A stretch of DNA of 64,000 bases, from positions 1,724,567 to 1,788,566 of the forward strand of contig NC_014804.1 in NCBI RefSeq assembly GCF_000151105.2. The letters run 5' to 3'. The translations under genes were made by a program, and so were the position numbers. The stretch is from Thermococcus barophilus MP. Lineage in GTDB: Archaea > Methanobacteriota_B > Thermococci > Thermococcales > Thermococcaceae. The notes beneath the pieces were generated by a model. That model had not been told where the DNA came from, ran no database searches, and saw nothing but the letters and a program-made list of their open reading frames with translations. Shown here piece after piece: positions 51,001 through 59,311 of the stretch (position 1 is the first letter of the stretch; each line of letters opens with the position of its first letter).

Positions 51001-51639
51001 TCACCACCTCATGAGGAAGTTCGGTAGCGACAACGCTTCCTTTGTGGGGATTAAATTTTCTTCCGGGGGTTTTCCTGTGTTGTTGACTTCTGGAGTGTCC
51101 GTTTTTAGTGTAACTATCAAAAGAGGATAATATGCTTTTTCGGCATTGAAAAACATCACGCTGTCTTTTATTGGGAACACTACTCTGTCAACTATTTTCC
51201 ATTCTTTTGAAGGGTTGCTTATGACTATTTTTGCAATTCCCACAGATTCAGGCTCCTTTAGGTAGAAAGGGCTCTTGTGGTACCTCGTAATGACTCCGAC
51301 GTCTACAGTTCCGTAGAGGGCATATTTCTCCTTTCCCAATATGAAATGGTCAATTGTTAGTTTTCCAAGTTTCACATCCACTTCAACAGGTGCTTCAGCA
51401 TATCCGGAGATTGTATCTTTTGGTGGGATGGCTATTGGCTCATCAAACCGAATCATGAGGAGCTTAACCCCATAACCAATGGCGGGGGAAGGCAGAATTT
51501 TCAGCTTCCCTGATTTTTTTATTATTCTCTTAACCTCATCTCGTCGATAAACAACAATATCTTCGGTTTCTTCGGTGAGGTGAATCTTCTTATCAAAAAC
51601 CCTGATGAATCTTGTCTTCAGATCATATTCTCCAAACAT
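51001..51639 (-). CDS. DUF432 protein, MscS-associated
   Basis: 212 aa. Beta-rich protein with no signal peptide or membrane segment: KLLMIRFDEPIAIPPKDTIS, EAPVEVDVKLGKLTIDHFIL, KYALYGTVDVGVITRYHKSP. The archaeal DUF432 family is often next to MscS-type channels, as here, with the channel start overlapping its RBS region. Role unknown; a regulatory or accessory function for the channel is inferred from context. Confidence 0.8.
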   Translation of the reverse strand: MFGEYDLKTRFIRVFDKKIHLTEETEDIVVYRRDEVKRIIKKSGKLKILPSPAIGYGVKLLMIRFDEPIAIPPKDTISGYAEAPVEVDVKLGKLTIDHFILGKEKYALYGTVDVGVITRYHKSPFYLKEPESVGIAKIVISNPSKEWKIVDRVVFPIKDSVMFFNAEKAYYPLLIVTLKTDTPEVNNTGKPPEENLIPTKEALSLPNFLMRW

Positions 51640-51674
51640 GAAACAAAGTAGGAAGAAAAAGATTTAAAGTTTTG

Positions 51675-53528
51675 CTAATCTATCGGTTCAAGTTTCAGGT
51701 CAACCAGCCTGGCATGGACGTATAAACCTCCAGCTCCGGGTATCGTGAGGGAAGCCTCAACTTCTACAGGGAATGGCAACTCTGGAGCGACTACCGTTTC
51801 GCCGTTGCCCTGGGCAAAGCCGCCCTGGACCAGGCCATTCCATGTGACTTTGTAGGTATCGAACGTCATTCCCCCTATGGCCACTGAATCGCCTGCCTCA
51901 ACAGTGTAGCCGTTTCCATTCTCGGTTAAGGTAACGTAGGTTAGCACATCACCGTAAATTCCACCGTAGAACCCCGTTGGATAGCTCCATACCATGTTGT
52001 ACTTCTGGAAGTCCTCGCTTATCATCCCGCAGCTCATGTCTCCCTCAATGTTTCCTTCCTCGTCTATCGAGTAGTGGCAGCTCGGTCCGGTTATCTCGAC
52101 TTTGACGAAGTCCGGGCCGTTGATGAGGTCGTAAACTGAAGGAATCCAGAGTGTTCCGGATGTGTACTCGTCCAGATAGCCCGGCTCAACGTAAACTCTG
52201 TACTCGTAGCTCTCTCCGCTTATCTCAACCTTGGCGTAGAGCAGGTAAACGCTCCTACCGTTTAGTTCTTCCTCACGGTAGCCCTTTGTGATGACGAAGT
52301 GCTTTTCTTCTCCCCCGGAGAGCTTGTAGTCCACGTTGAACGTTACCTCCTTGACGAGGTACTCTTTTCCGTTTATGCTTATTGACTTACTCGCGTCCCA
52401 GCCGAGCTTCCAGTTGTCAGAGAGTTTCGGCGTTGATGTCTCTGTTTGGGTTCCGGTTTGTGTATCCGTTCCCGTGCTTTCTCCCGGGGAAGTCGTGTGC
52501 TCTATCCCGACGTTTATTCCTTCGAATTCTTTCGAGAACTTCATCTCCTCCACAGAAATCTTGGAGTAGTAGCTCTCGCCACCCATCTGGCTAAAGGTCC
52601 CCTCGCTCTCAACCGGAACTGGCAGTGCCGGGGCTATCCTTGCCTTACCCTGTCCCCTAACGTTGCCAATCGCCCAGCTCCATTCGACGTTGCTTACCAT
52701 GAAGCTCTTTCCGTCAAACGTTACCGTTCCGTCCGGGCTAACCTTGTAGCTATAGCCCATTCCCATAAAGGAGAAGCTGTACTCGTCTGGCTTGCTCAGA
52801 TCGTGATCCTCAAGTCCCCTCCAGACGGCCGAGCTCACCATGACGGTCCAGCCCTGAAAAGCCGTGCCCGGGATCGCTCCCATAAGGGTGTTCAAATCTC
52901 CCTCGGTGTAGGGAAGCTCTGAATACTTTCCTATGGATGCAGGATTGCTCCAGTAGAAGTAGTTTCCTCCGTAGGATGCCTCTATCACAGCGGTTGTTCC
53001 CGACATCATGGCCCCGAAGTCCGGGAACGGGGTTAGGAAATAGCTATCGCTGTCCTTAGTTCGTTCCTTTATCAGTATCAGGTACTCAAGCGAGCCTTTC
53101 ATGTCCGGGTCGTTCAGGGGTGTTATCTTCCCGTAGTAGGCGAAGAGGTTGTACTCGCCTAAGTCTTTCTTTCCGTTGTCGTCGGAATAGATGTGGGCCT
53201 TGACGTAGCCCCTCTGCTTTATTACCTCATATGAGCGCTCTCCTTCTGGAGTTTTGACCATGAAAGTGTATTTTATGTATGTTATGTGATAACCCTCGCT
53301 TCCAATACTTATTGGATTGTAAGCGTCCCAAGGTGTTGTCCATGTGGCATAAGAGCTCTCACTTTCACCTTGACTTTCAGTGTGTGTTTGAGTCATGGTG
53401 TGGCTCTCTATCATGCTCTCCGCCTTTTCCTTGGCTTCTTCCACCGCTTTCTCTTTAACTCCTCCAATGCATCCACTTATAAGAACCAGTCCAGCTACAA
53501 ACAGCACCAATAGTAAAGATTTTTTCAT
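51675..53528 (-). CDS. Large lipoprotein with two repeated beta-rich halves, high-GC island
   Basis: 617 aa from the ATG at 53528 (GGAGGGG upstream). A signal peptide ends in the lipobox VLISGCIGG, so it is probably lipid-anchored outside the cell. Two halves repeat: each starts with W..D...SI.I...GY/EYLVKE.T and contains SYEVI/HFVITKGY and a 'VEVEASLT/VPVESEGTF' block, separated by a Ser/Thr-rich linker (about residues 330-350). No known enzyme domain. Codon third positions are markedly G/C-rich compared with both neighbours, so it looks acquired from a higher-GC Thermococcus. Confidence 0.75.
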   Translation of the reverse strand: MKKSLLLVLFVAGLVLISGCIGGVKEKAVEEAKEKAESMIESHTMTQTHTESQGESESSYATWTTPWDAYNPISIGSEGYHITYIKYTFMVKTPEGERSYEVIKQRGYVKAHIYSDDNGKKDLGEYNLFAYYGKITPLNDPDMKGSLEYLILIKERTKDSDSYFLTPFPDFGAMMSGTTAVIEASYGGNYFYWSNPASIGKYSELPYTEGDLNTLMGAIPGTAFQGWTVMVSSAVWRGLEDHDLSKPDEYSFSFMGMGYSYKVSPDGTVTFDGKSFMVSNVEWSWAIGNVRGQGKARIAPALPVPVESEGTFSQMGGESYYSKISVEEMKFSKEFEGINVGIEHTTSPGESTGTDTQTGTQTETSTPKLSDNWKLGWDASKSISINGKEYLVKEVTFNVDYKLSGGEEKHFVITKGYREEELNGRSVYLLYAKVEISGESYEYRVYVEPGYLDEYTSGTLWIPSVYDLINGPDFVKVEITGPSCHYSIDEEGNIEGDMSCGMISEDFQKYNMVWSYPTGFYGGIYGDVLTYVTLTENGNGYTVEAGDSVAIGGMTFDTYKVTWNGLVQGGFAQGNGETVVAPELPFPVEVEASLTIPGAGGLYVHARLVDLKLEPID

Positions 53529-53687
53529 ATTTTCCCCTCCAAACCCGCAAAAACAAAAGCGGGCGTATATGATTATATTACTTTTGCACCTCACTATATT
53601 AATAATTTTCCACAGCTTCAAGCCGAATGGAAATGATTTAAAAATGTTTAAATCAAAAAGCATGGAATAAACTGTGGGGGGAAGGAA

Positions 53688-54458
53688 ATGTATGAAAAAA
53701 TAAAGCTTTTAAGTGAGATAAAGGAGCTTATGGAGAATGACAAGCTGTTTGAAATGTTCAAAAAAACATTTGAGGATTATGAATATTACTTCAACACAAC
53801 AAACTACATAGTTCTCAACGTTTACCAGTTTAATGACCATGGAAGCATACACGTCCTTTTAACAGCAAGGAGGGCATTGGAGATTTTAAAGATTATAAAA
53901 AAATTTGGAATTCAAACAACAGCAGAAAAGCTCGGCAAGCCTTTCAAATGGAGCAAGTTTATAGTCGCATTTGGGGCTTTATTCCATGATATTGGAAACA
54001 TGATCCACCGTGAGAATCACTACCTTTTCAGCACGATTTTGGCAGAACCGATCATAGAAAAGCTCGCCAAAGAGTTTGAGGAGGATGATTGGTTGCTTTT
54101 GAAAGCGCTAACGCTTAATGCAATTTACACTCATGACGAAGCAACTCAGTGCACAACGATTGAGGGCAGCTGCGTTACAGTTGCTGATGGCTGTGATATG
54201 GAGCAAGGTCGCTCGAGGCTTGTCCATAAGAAGGATAAAGTCGATATCCACTCCGTCTCTGCACTTGCGATTGAGAAAGTCGAAATACAAGAGGGAGACA
54301 ACAAAACACCCGTGGTTATAGATGTCAAAATGAGGCACCTATCCGGAATTTTCCAAGTTGACGAAATTTTAACCAAGAAGATCAGAAACTCCCTGCTGAG
54401 TGGAAAGGTTAAAATCCGGATTCATGCAGAAAACCAGGTGCTGGAGAAGGTGGTTTAA
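53688..54458 (+). CDS. HD-domain phosphohydrolase
   Basis: 256 aa with GGGGGAAGG upstream. The HD motif is in FIVAFGALFHDIGNMIHREN (H-D pair), preceded by an early metal His in DHGSIHVLLTARRALEIL and followed by a late Asp in VTVADGCDMEQGRSR. Such proteins hydrolyse nucleotides or cyclic nucleotides; the substrate is not predictable. The stop overlaps the next ATG (TAATG), so they are co-translated. Confidence 0.85.
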   Translation: MYEKIKLLSEIKELMENDKLFEMFKKTFEDYEYYFNTTNYIVLNVYQFNDHGSIHVLLTARRALEILKIIKKFGIQTTAEKLGKPFKWSKFIVAFGALFHDIGNMIHRENHYLFSTILAEPIIEKLAKEFEEDDWLLLKALTLNAIYTHDEATQCTTIEGSCVTVADGCDMEQGRSRLVHKKDKVDIHSVSALAIEKVEIQEGDNKTPVVIDVKMRHLSGIFQVDEILTKKIRNSLLSGKVKIRIHAENQVLEKVV

Positions 54459-55123
54459 TGCCTTCTCCTTTCCTTGATGCATATTTGGATTTGAAGTATT
54501 TGCTTAACAGGGGTTATCGAAAAAGCACTGCACTGAATTTTGTTGCAAATCATTATAAGCTAAAAAAGATGGAGAGATATTTTCTGGCGAGATGCGTTTT
54601 CAGTGATAAGGAACTTGAGAACAGACAAAGAAAGAGAATGCCGATTGAGTTCATAAGGGGTAGGATCTTGGCAGTTGATGGATTCAATGTTCTTATAACC
54701 TTGGAATCCGCTCTCGAAGGAAAAGCTATACTTTGCGAGGATGGATTTGTTCGAGATTTGAAGTATCAGAGGGGATACAAGCTTAGCGAAAAAACTGAAG
54801 AAATGCTATTTGTTCTCTTGGAATTTTTGTCTCAGTTCAGTCCAGAGAAGGTTGTATTCTTATATGACAAACCTGTTAGCAAAAGCGGAGAGGTTGCAGA
54901 GATTACAGGTAAAATTATGAGGGAGGTTGGTCTTTCTGGATTAGCTAAAGTTGTACCATCTCCTGACTTTGAGCTTAAGAAGTTTAAAACAGTTGCAACC
55001 TCGGATTTTGCTGTTATTGACAGCGTGGAACATGCCGTTGACATTCCTCAGGAATATGCGTTGAGGAGAAGAATTAAAATAAAGACATTCAGGGAGGTAT
55101 TAAGAGAGTTTAAACTTCCCTAA
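54458..55123 (+). CDS. DUF434/DUF5616-like protein
   Basis: 221 aa. N-terminal part (FLDAYLDLKYLLNRGYRKST) fits DUF434; the rest, ILAVDGFNVLITLESAL, VVFLYDKPVSKSGEVAE and FAVIDSVEHAVDIPQEYALR, resembles a NYN/PIN-like nuclease fold with Asp residues in the expected places. Function unknown; nucleic-acid cleavage is possible. It follows the HD gene by overlap and converges with the DUF5305 gene with a 4-base overlap. Confidence 0.75.
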   Translation: MPSPFLDAYLDLKYLLNRGYRKSTALNFVANHYKLKKMERYFLARCVFSDKELENRQRKRMPIEFIRGRILAVDGFNVLITLESALEGKAILCEDGFVRDLKYQRGYKLSEKTEEMLFVLLEFLSQFSPEKVVFLYDKPVSKSGEVAEITGKIMREVGLSGLAKVVPSPDFELKKFKTVATSDFAVIDSVEHAVDIPQEYALRRRIKIKTFREVLREFKLP

Positions 55124-56151
55124 TTGTCTCTTCTGTATTCGTAAACAACCCCGGTGTCAACAATTGCATACACATCACTGTTTCCCTCTTGATAGTGCAT
55201 TATGGGTTTGTCTATCAGTTCAAAGGTTCTCTTCAAGTCTTCTTCTGTTGCGAGTGTTATTTTTTTGTCCACTTTGTTTGGTATTCCTTCGATCATGTAT
55301 CTTCTCAGATCCTTAAGTTCATCTTTTGGAGTCTTTGCCTTTGCCGTGTACACCATTCCAAATATCGGAAGGGCACTTAGTAGTGCAAGTAGTGGAAATA
55401 CTTTCCTTGCTGCAGCAACGGTGATTGGCTTTCCGAGAAAGCTTACATAGTTGACCTGAATATTTTTGTCGATAATGTTCTTCTTTGCCTCAACTTCATC
55501 ATTTGTGAAGTATATGAGCCCATTGCCAGAATCTATTACCATGTTTATGGTCTGATCAAACTCCTCTTTGATATACTTTCCGTTGACTTTCCCTTTAGCA
55601 AGAACCTGAACCACGATCTTTGTTTCCCTGGAGATCCTCTTAATCCCCAACCCTTCCTTCACTATCTCCATTCTCCTGTTCATGTCGTTCATGTTGAAGG
55701 TTATAGCCTCACCCATCATGCCGTTTTCCAGCTCTCTTTCTCTTTCCACAAGCTTTTCTTCCCACAGCACTATTTTTTCCTTTCCTTTTGAAATATAATA
55801 GGTGGTGACAATTGTCAGCTTGTACCTGCCAGTTACATCATCTCCGGGTGTGAAAGTGTAAACATAAACCCCGGATATTGATTCGGTAATATCCTTTGGG
55901 TAGTACTTCATACTTTTCACATCTCCATAAAGGGATGTGTTTGAAAAGAAGGCTTTATGCTGAAACACACCTCTTTGCATATAGCTCCCCATCTTCTGAG
56001 AGGTAATAGTTTCCGGGTCTTTCTGCAGCGCAACTGCACTGTAAGCGGAGAATAACAGGAAAACTGCGATTGCTATCGCAAAGCCTACCTTTTTCTTGTT
56101 GATCCTTTTAATATTTTTTAAATCAATTCTCTTCACTTTTGAAACCTCCAT
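55120..56151 (-). CDS. DUF5305 membrane protein
   Basis: 343 aa. One N-terminal membrane helix (VGFAIAIAVFLLFSAYSAVA), a large extracytoplasmic beta domain (about 50-260), a second helix AARKVFPLLALLSALPIFGMV, and a cytoplasmic tail. DUF5305 proteins are commonly beside archaeal S26 signal peptidases, as in this cluster. ATG at 56151 chosen; a TTG at 56163 is in frame. Function unknown; an assembly or anchoring factor for the secreted proteins upstream in the operon is a reasonable guess. Confidence 0.78.
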   Translation of the reverse strand: MEVSKVKRIDLKNIKRINKKKVGFAIAIAVFLLFSAYSAVALQKDPETITSQKMGSYMQRGVFQHKAFFSNTSLYGDVKSMKYYPKDITESISGVYVYTFTPGDDVTGRYKLTIVTTYYISKGKEKIVLWEEKLVERERELENGMMGEAITFNMNDMNRRMEIVKEGLGIKRISRETKIVVQVLAKGKVNGKYIKEEFDQTINMVIDSGNGLIYFTNDEVEAKKNIIDKNIQVNYVSFLGKPITVAAARKVFPLLALLSALPIFGMVYTAKAKTPKDELKDLRRYMIEGIPNKVDKKITLATEEDLKRTFELIDKPIMHYQEGNSDVYAIVDTGVVYEYRRDN

Positions 56152-56190
56152 ATTTCCAAGCAATAGCCAAAATAAAAAAATAAAAAGGCA

Positions 56191-57117
56191 CTAACCATCA
56201 CATCCACCACCATGGTGGCAGCAGTCTTCTTCTTTAACTGCCTCGACAGTAATGGGGTCTGTCTTTATTCCGTATCCAGCAATTTCTGCTCCCTCATTCA
56301 AGGTATATGTACCGGGACTTGTGAACTCCTGCTTCCCTGCTGGATTGAGTCTGGTGTACACTGTTATGTCAATGTACTCACTCTCTCCTTTTCTAACGGT
56401 AACCCTCCACTCCATGTGTGTGGAGCCCATATTGCCAATGCCTTGTCTTGTAAAGGTATATGTACCGTTTGTGGCTGATGTTCTGTTGAGATCAACTTCA
56501 AGTTCTGCTGGAATAACATCTCTGATCACAAGCTCCTTTTCTGATCCGTAGTTTGTCACTTCTATCCTCATGGTCCAGCTTTGGTTTGTTTTTACGTGTA
56601 CTGTTGTGTTTCCATCTATGAGGGTTTTTGTCAGCTCCACTTGAGGTGCTATCACATTAATCTTCAACGGGCAAGTGCTTATCTCAGCGTCGCCATTGTT
56701 CCAGCTTGCATAGAGGGTAATTGGGACGGTATATGTTCCAATTGGAGCATCACTTGCAACACTCACGTTCCCTTCAAAGGAATATTCTTCTTGGTCAAAG
56801 AGCGTTACCCATCCATTTTCAAGCTCAACATCTATGCTGGGGAGCAAAGCATTGCTAAGTTCAATCCTTGCTTCTAAGGTTTCTCCCAGCTGATTTCGTA
56901 TGGTTAGTGCATTAAAACTTGCAAAGCTACCCTGCTCTACAGTTACAGTGGTGGAATATCCATCATCAGTACAGAAGTAGGCGATGTAGGCTTCATTTCC
57001 CTGAGAAATCTGCACCCATATTCCTCTCTGACTCTCGTATTCTCTGAAGTTGCCGCTGGATCCAATGAGTATCATAGAACTCGCCAGCAATACTAACAAC
57101 ACCGCAGTCCATTTCAT
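56191..57117 (-). CDS. Secreted protein with DUF1102-like mature N-terminus and Cys/His-rich tail
   Basis: 308 aa. Signal peptide to about residue 22, then GNFREYESQRGIWV, which matches the mature start of the DUF1102 proteins (NF-x-x-Y-x-x-x-R). Two Ig-like beta domains follow, one with YSFEGNVSVASDAPIGTYTVP and one with WTMRIEVTNYGSEKELVIRD (DUF11-like). The C-terminus ends EEDCCHHGGGCDG, three Cys and two His that could bind metal or form disulfides. ATGA overlap with the signal peptidase gene. Likely a minor filament or tip/adhesin component; inferred. Confidence 0.7.
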   Translation of the reverse strand: MKWTAVLLVLLASSMILIGSSGNFREYESQRGIWVQISQGNEAYIAYFCTDDGYSTTVTVEQGSFASFNALTIRNQLGETLEARIELSNALLPSIDVELENGWVTLFDQEEYSFEGNVSVASDAPIGTYTVPITLYASWNNGDAEISTCPLKINVIAPQVELTKTLIDGNTTVHVKTNQSWTMRIEVTNYGSEKELVIRDVIPAELEVDLNRTSATNGTYTFTRQGIGNMGSTHMEWRVTVRKGESEYIDITVYTRLNPAGKQEFTSPGTYTLNEGAEIAGYGIKTDPITVEAVKEEDCCHHGGGCDG

Positions 57118-58181
57118 AACCCAACACTCTCCTTAAGTTTATCAAAAATTCCTGAGCGGTGAACTCTATATCTGATTATGTCCTCACTACCTGCTCCTAT
57201 GGCAAAATAAAGCAATATTAAGAAGATGCTCGCCTCTACGATGTATGCGACAAACGGGAGATATGGGCTTTTGCTGTAAAGCTCCGCAATCACTCTTTCA
57301 GGTAGAATCGGCAGATATGCATAAATTTCAATTTTCTCCCCGTATACTCTGGTTTCTTCTGGAACATTAACCCTGATAGTTATTGCCTTCTCGCTTCTTC
57401 CAGGGATTTTAAAAGAGTTTTCGCTTGTTATTTCTATCCTATTTCCCTTTGCTTCAACGAAGTATAGAAAAGGATAAATTGCTCTGTTTTTTATTGTCAA
57501 GTTCTCCTCGAATGTAGAACCTGGCATATACCACCCTTTCTGCTGCCCTCCAGCCAGAGTTGAAGAGTAGCTGAATGCTAAAGTTCCCCAGGAGAGCATC
57601 ATTGAGATTAGTAACGTCACAAGAACAAGTGATGCAGTTATTGCGTAAACCGTCTTGAATTTAACCTTAATGTATCTCCGTCTCTTTTTTCTTCTCTTTC
57701 TTTCTCCTCCAGTTGTCATCAGTATTGCCCCAATAACGAGCAGTGCAACTGCAATGTAGAGATTTGAGCCTTTCTTTGAAAGATCCTGAATATAATTGCC
57801 AGCACGGGGTATCTTTATTGGTGTTCTCCCAAGTGTCACCACCGTGCCTATGACGCTCTCCTTTGATATTTTCGGATTTTCTCCTGCTGGTCTGTTGCGA
57901 CATTGTTGTTCTCCCTTGGTTATGTATCCCTCTTCATCTTTGGCATACACCCTGTGTACGGTCCACTCATCCTTCATTCTGAAAACAATGATATCTCCAA
58001 CATCTCCTTTTGAAAATGGGTTTATGAAGAATAGATCTCCCTTTTCTATTGTTGGACTCATGCTATCTGAATAAGCGTAAGATATGAGAACAGGTCTATC
58101 AAGAACAATCCCAATCACTGATGAGATCAAAATAACACCAACCACAAAGGTAAAAAGAAGTTCAAGAAGCCTCATCCGCAT
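57114..58181 (-). CDS. S26B-type signal peptidase I with C-terminal extension (SipW-like)
   Basis: 355 aa, about twice the usual archaeal length. An N-terminal helix precedes the catalytic serine motif AYSDSMSPTIEKGDLFFI, then the ER/archaeal-type histidine in EWTVHRVYAKDEEGYITKGE. The canonical GDN acidic motif appears as GEQQ, so the Asp is replaced or shifted (GENP follows). After residue 140 come a basic patch KRRKKRRRYIKVK, two further helices and an extracytoplasmic Ig-like domain (about 220-310). It probably cleaves the DUF1102 proteins encoded around it, as SipW does for TasA. Overlaps the upstream gene by 10 bases. Confidence 0.82.
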   Translation of the reverse strand: MRMRLLELLFTFVVGVILISSVIGIVLDRPVLISYAYSDSMSPTIEKGDLFFINPFSKGDVGDIIVFRMKDEWTVHRVYAKDEEGYITKGEQQCRNRPAGENPKISKESVIGTVVTLGRTPIKIPRAGNYIQDLSKKGSNLYIAVALLVIGAILMTTGGERKRRKKRRRYIKVKFKTVYAITASLVLVTLLISMMLSWGTLAFSYSSTLAGGQQKGWYMPGSTFEENLTIKNRAIYPFLYFVEAKGNRIEITSENSFKIPGRSEKAITIRVNVPEETRVYGEKIEIYAYLPILPERVIAELYSKSPYLPFVAYIVEASIFLILLYFAIGAGSEDIIRYRVHRSGIFDKLKESVGL

Positions 58182-58669
58182 GCACCTTCAAACGCCTGTA
58201 TTTTAAAGCTTCCAGAAACATCCCCAAGAGCATAGCCTGTTGTGTTGACAAAGATGCCTATATTTGCTGACTCGTATTCACCCAGTGTGATGCTGATGCT
58301 CTCTGCTGGCGTTGTGTTTGAGTAGTAAAACTTCAAACCATTCATCTCTGAGGTGATTATCACACAGATAACCGAAGCTCCCGTTTGTGTAACGTTGTTC
58401 TCGACTCTTATGACATCATCAAACTGATAGATAGCATCCCTTGACAATCCTTCTCCATATCCCGGGTAAAATGGGCTGTTCTTGCTGATATCAATTGTCA
58501 GGTTCCCCCCATGGTAGAGAAAAGCATAGGGAGGGAGTGGGGTTTCAATAGTGAATGAAGTGTTGCCATTTTCAAGAGCGTAAGAAACAGGTATAGGCTT
58601 GCTGATGCTAACTGCCGCAATAAATATAAGAACCGCTACCAGTGGCAAAGTAATTTTTGTGCTTATCAT
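58172..58669 (-). CDS. DUF1102-family secreted protein, short form
   Basis: 165 aa, start ATG with GGAGTGA upstream. Signal peptide to about residue 24. The DUF1102 core is present: PLPPYAFLYHGGNLTIDISK followed by NSPFYPGYGEGLS and a beta-rich C-terminus ending QAFEGACG. It lacks the NF-x-x-Y-x-x-x-R segment of its relatives, so if they assemble through the N-terminal strand this one would behave differently, for example as a cap. The gene overlaps the signal peptidase start by 10 bases. Confidence 0.75.
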   Translation of the reverse strand: MISTKITLPLVAVLIFIAAVSISKPIPVSYALENGNTSFTIETPLPPYAFLYHGGNLTIDISKNSPFYPGYGEGLSRDAIYQFDDVIRVENNVTQTGASVICVIITSEMNGLKFYYSNTTPAESISITLGEYESANIGIFVNTTGYALGDVSGSFKIQAFEGACG

Positions 58670-58705
58670 TTCTTTTCACTCCACAATCTAAAAACAAAGA
58701 TATAC

Positions 58706-58723
58706 GGGGGCATTGCTTCCCCC
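58706..58723 (-). terminator. Hairpin between DUF1102 genes, possible attenuator
   Basis: GGGGG-CATTGCTT-CCCCC forms a stem; on the minus strand it is followed after seven bases by TTTGTTTTT. It lies in the 87-base gap between the second DUF1102 gene and the short form, the only sizeable gap inside this run. Partial termination or RNA stabilisation there would make the first genes more abundant than the peptidase. Confidence 0.45.
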
Positions 58724-58756
58724 AAATCCATAATACCTTGTTCGAATGAATCATGT

Positions 58757-59311
58757 CTACTCACATTCGCCAGCAAATACTTGTATGTCCATCTGAACTT
58801 GGTTTTCGCCAAGCTCTGCACCCGTGTTGTCGAATACCATACCGATCTTAACTGGGTCTCCATGATATACTGTAAACAGGAGCTGTGTTGATGAAGTTCC
58901 GTTGTAGTCGCCAGTGAACAGAGTAACGTCGCTGTTACTTGGAACTGAAATGCTGACACATATCGGGTATGCATCCGTAAGTGTGACATTTCCATCTTCA
59001 ACATAGTTCTCCCAGAGGTCGTTGCTGACTTCAAACATCTCTTCAAACACATATGTTGTGTTTGGACTCATTCCTGCACCGTGTCCAGGATAATCCGGAT
59101 GGTTGTCGCTGATTTCCACAGTTAGCTTTCCGTTGTTCAGGTAAACATATGGTTGGAGCGGAGTCAGATCAATAAACTCATTGTCGTCTCCGACGATAGC
59201 AACTGTCAAATCTCTTTCTGCTTCATAATACCTGAAGTTGGCTCCTGCGCCAACCGCCAACATCATGCCCACTAAGAGCAATACCAAACCAATAACCTTA
59301 TTCATTTTCAT
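58757..59311 (-). CDS. DUF1102-family secreted protein (putative filament subunit 2)
   Basis: 184 aa. ATG at 59311 overlaps the previous stop (TGATG), with GAGGAGG upstream. Signal peptide to GAGA, mature start NFRYYEAERDLTVAIVGDD. The DUF1102 core is FIDLTPLQPYVYLNNGKLTV, then SDNHPDYPGHGAGMSPNTTY and MFEVSNDLWEN, followed by a beta-rich C-terminus ending QVFAGECE. It shares a 30-base identical stretch with the next gene upstream, evidence of duplication. Secreted; predicted all-beta, TasA/camelysin-like jelly roll is an inference. Confidence 0.78.
   Translation of the reverse strand: MKMNKVIGLVLLLVGMMLAVGAGANFRYYEAERDLTVAIVGDDNEFIDLTPLQPYVYLNNGKLTVEISDNHPDYPGHGAGMSPNTTYVFEEMFEVSNDLWENYVEDGNVTLTDAYPICVSISVPSNSDVTLFTGDYNGTSSTQLLFTVYHGDPVKIGMVFDNTGAELGENQVQMDIQVFAGECE

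Noticed and set aside
52446-52922. 158-codon open frame opposite the lipoprotein gene
   Set aside because: Long only because the high-GC gene has few antisense stops; sequence is not protein-like.
58666-59052. 128-codon minus-strand frame inside the DUF1102 region
   Set aside because: Out-of-frame shadow of a DUF1102 gene that has signal peptide, RBS and family motifs.
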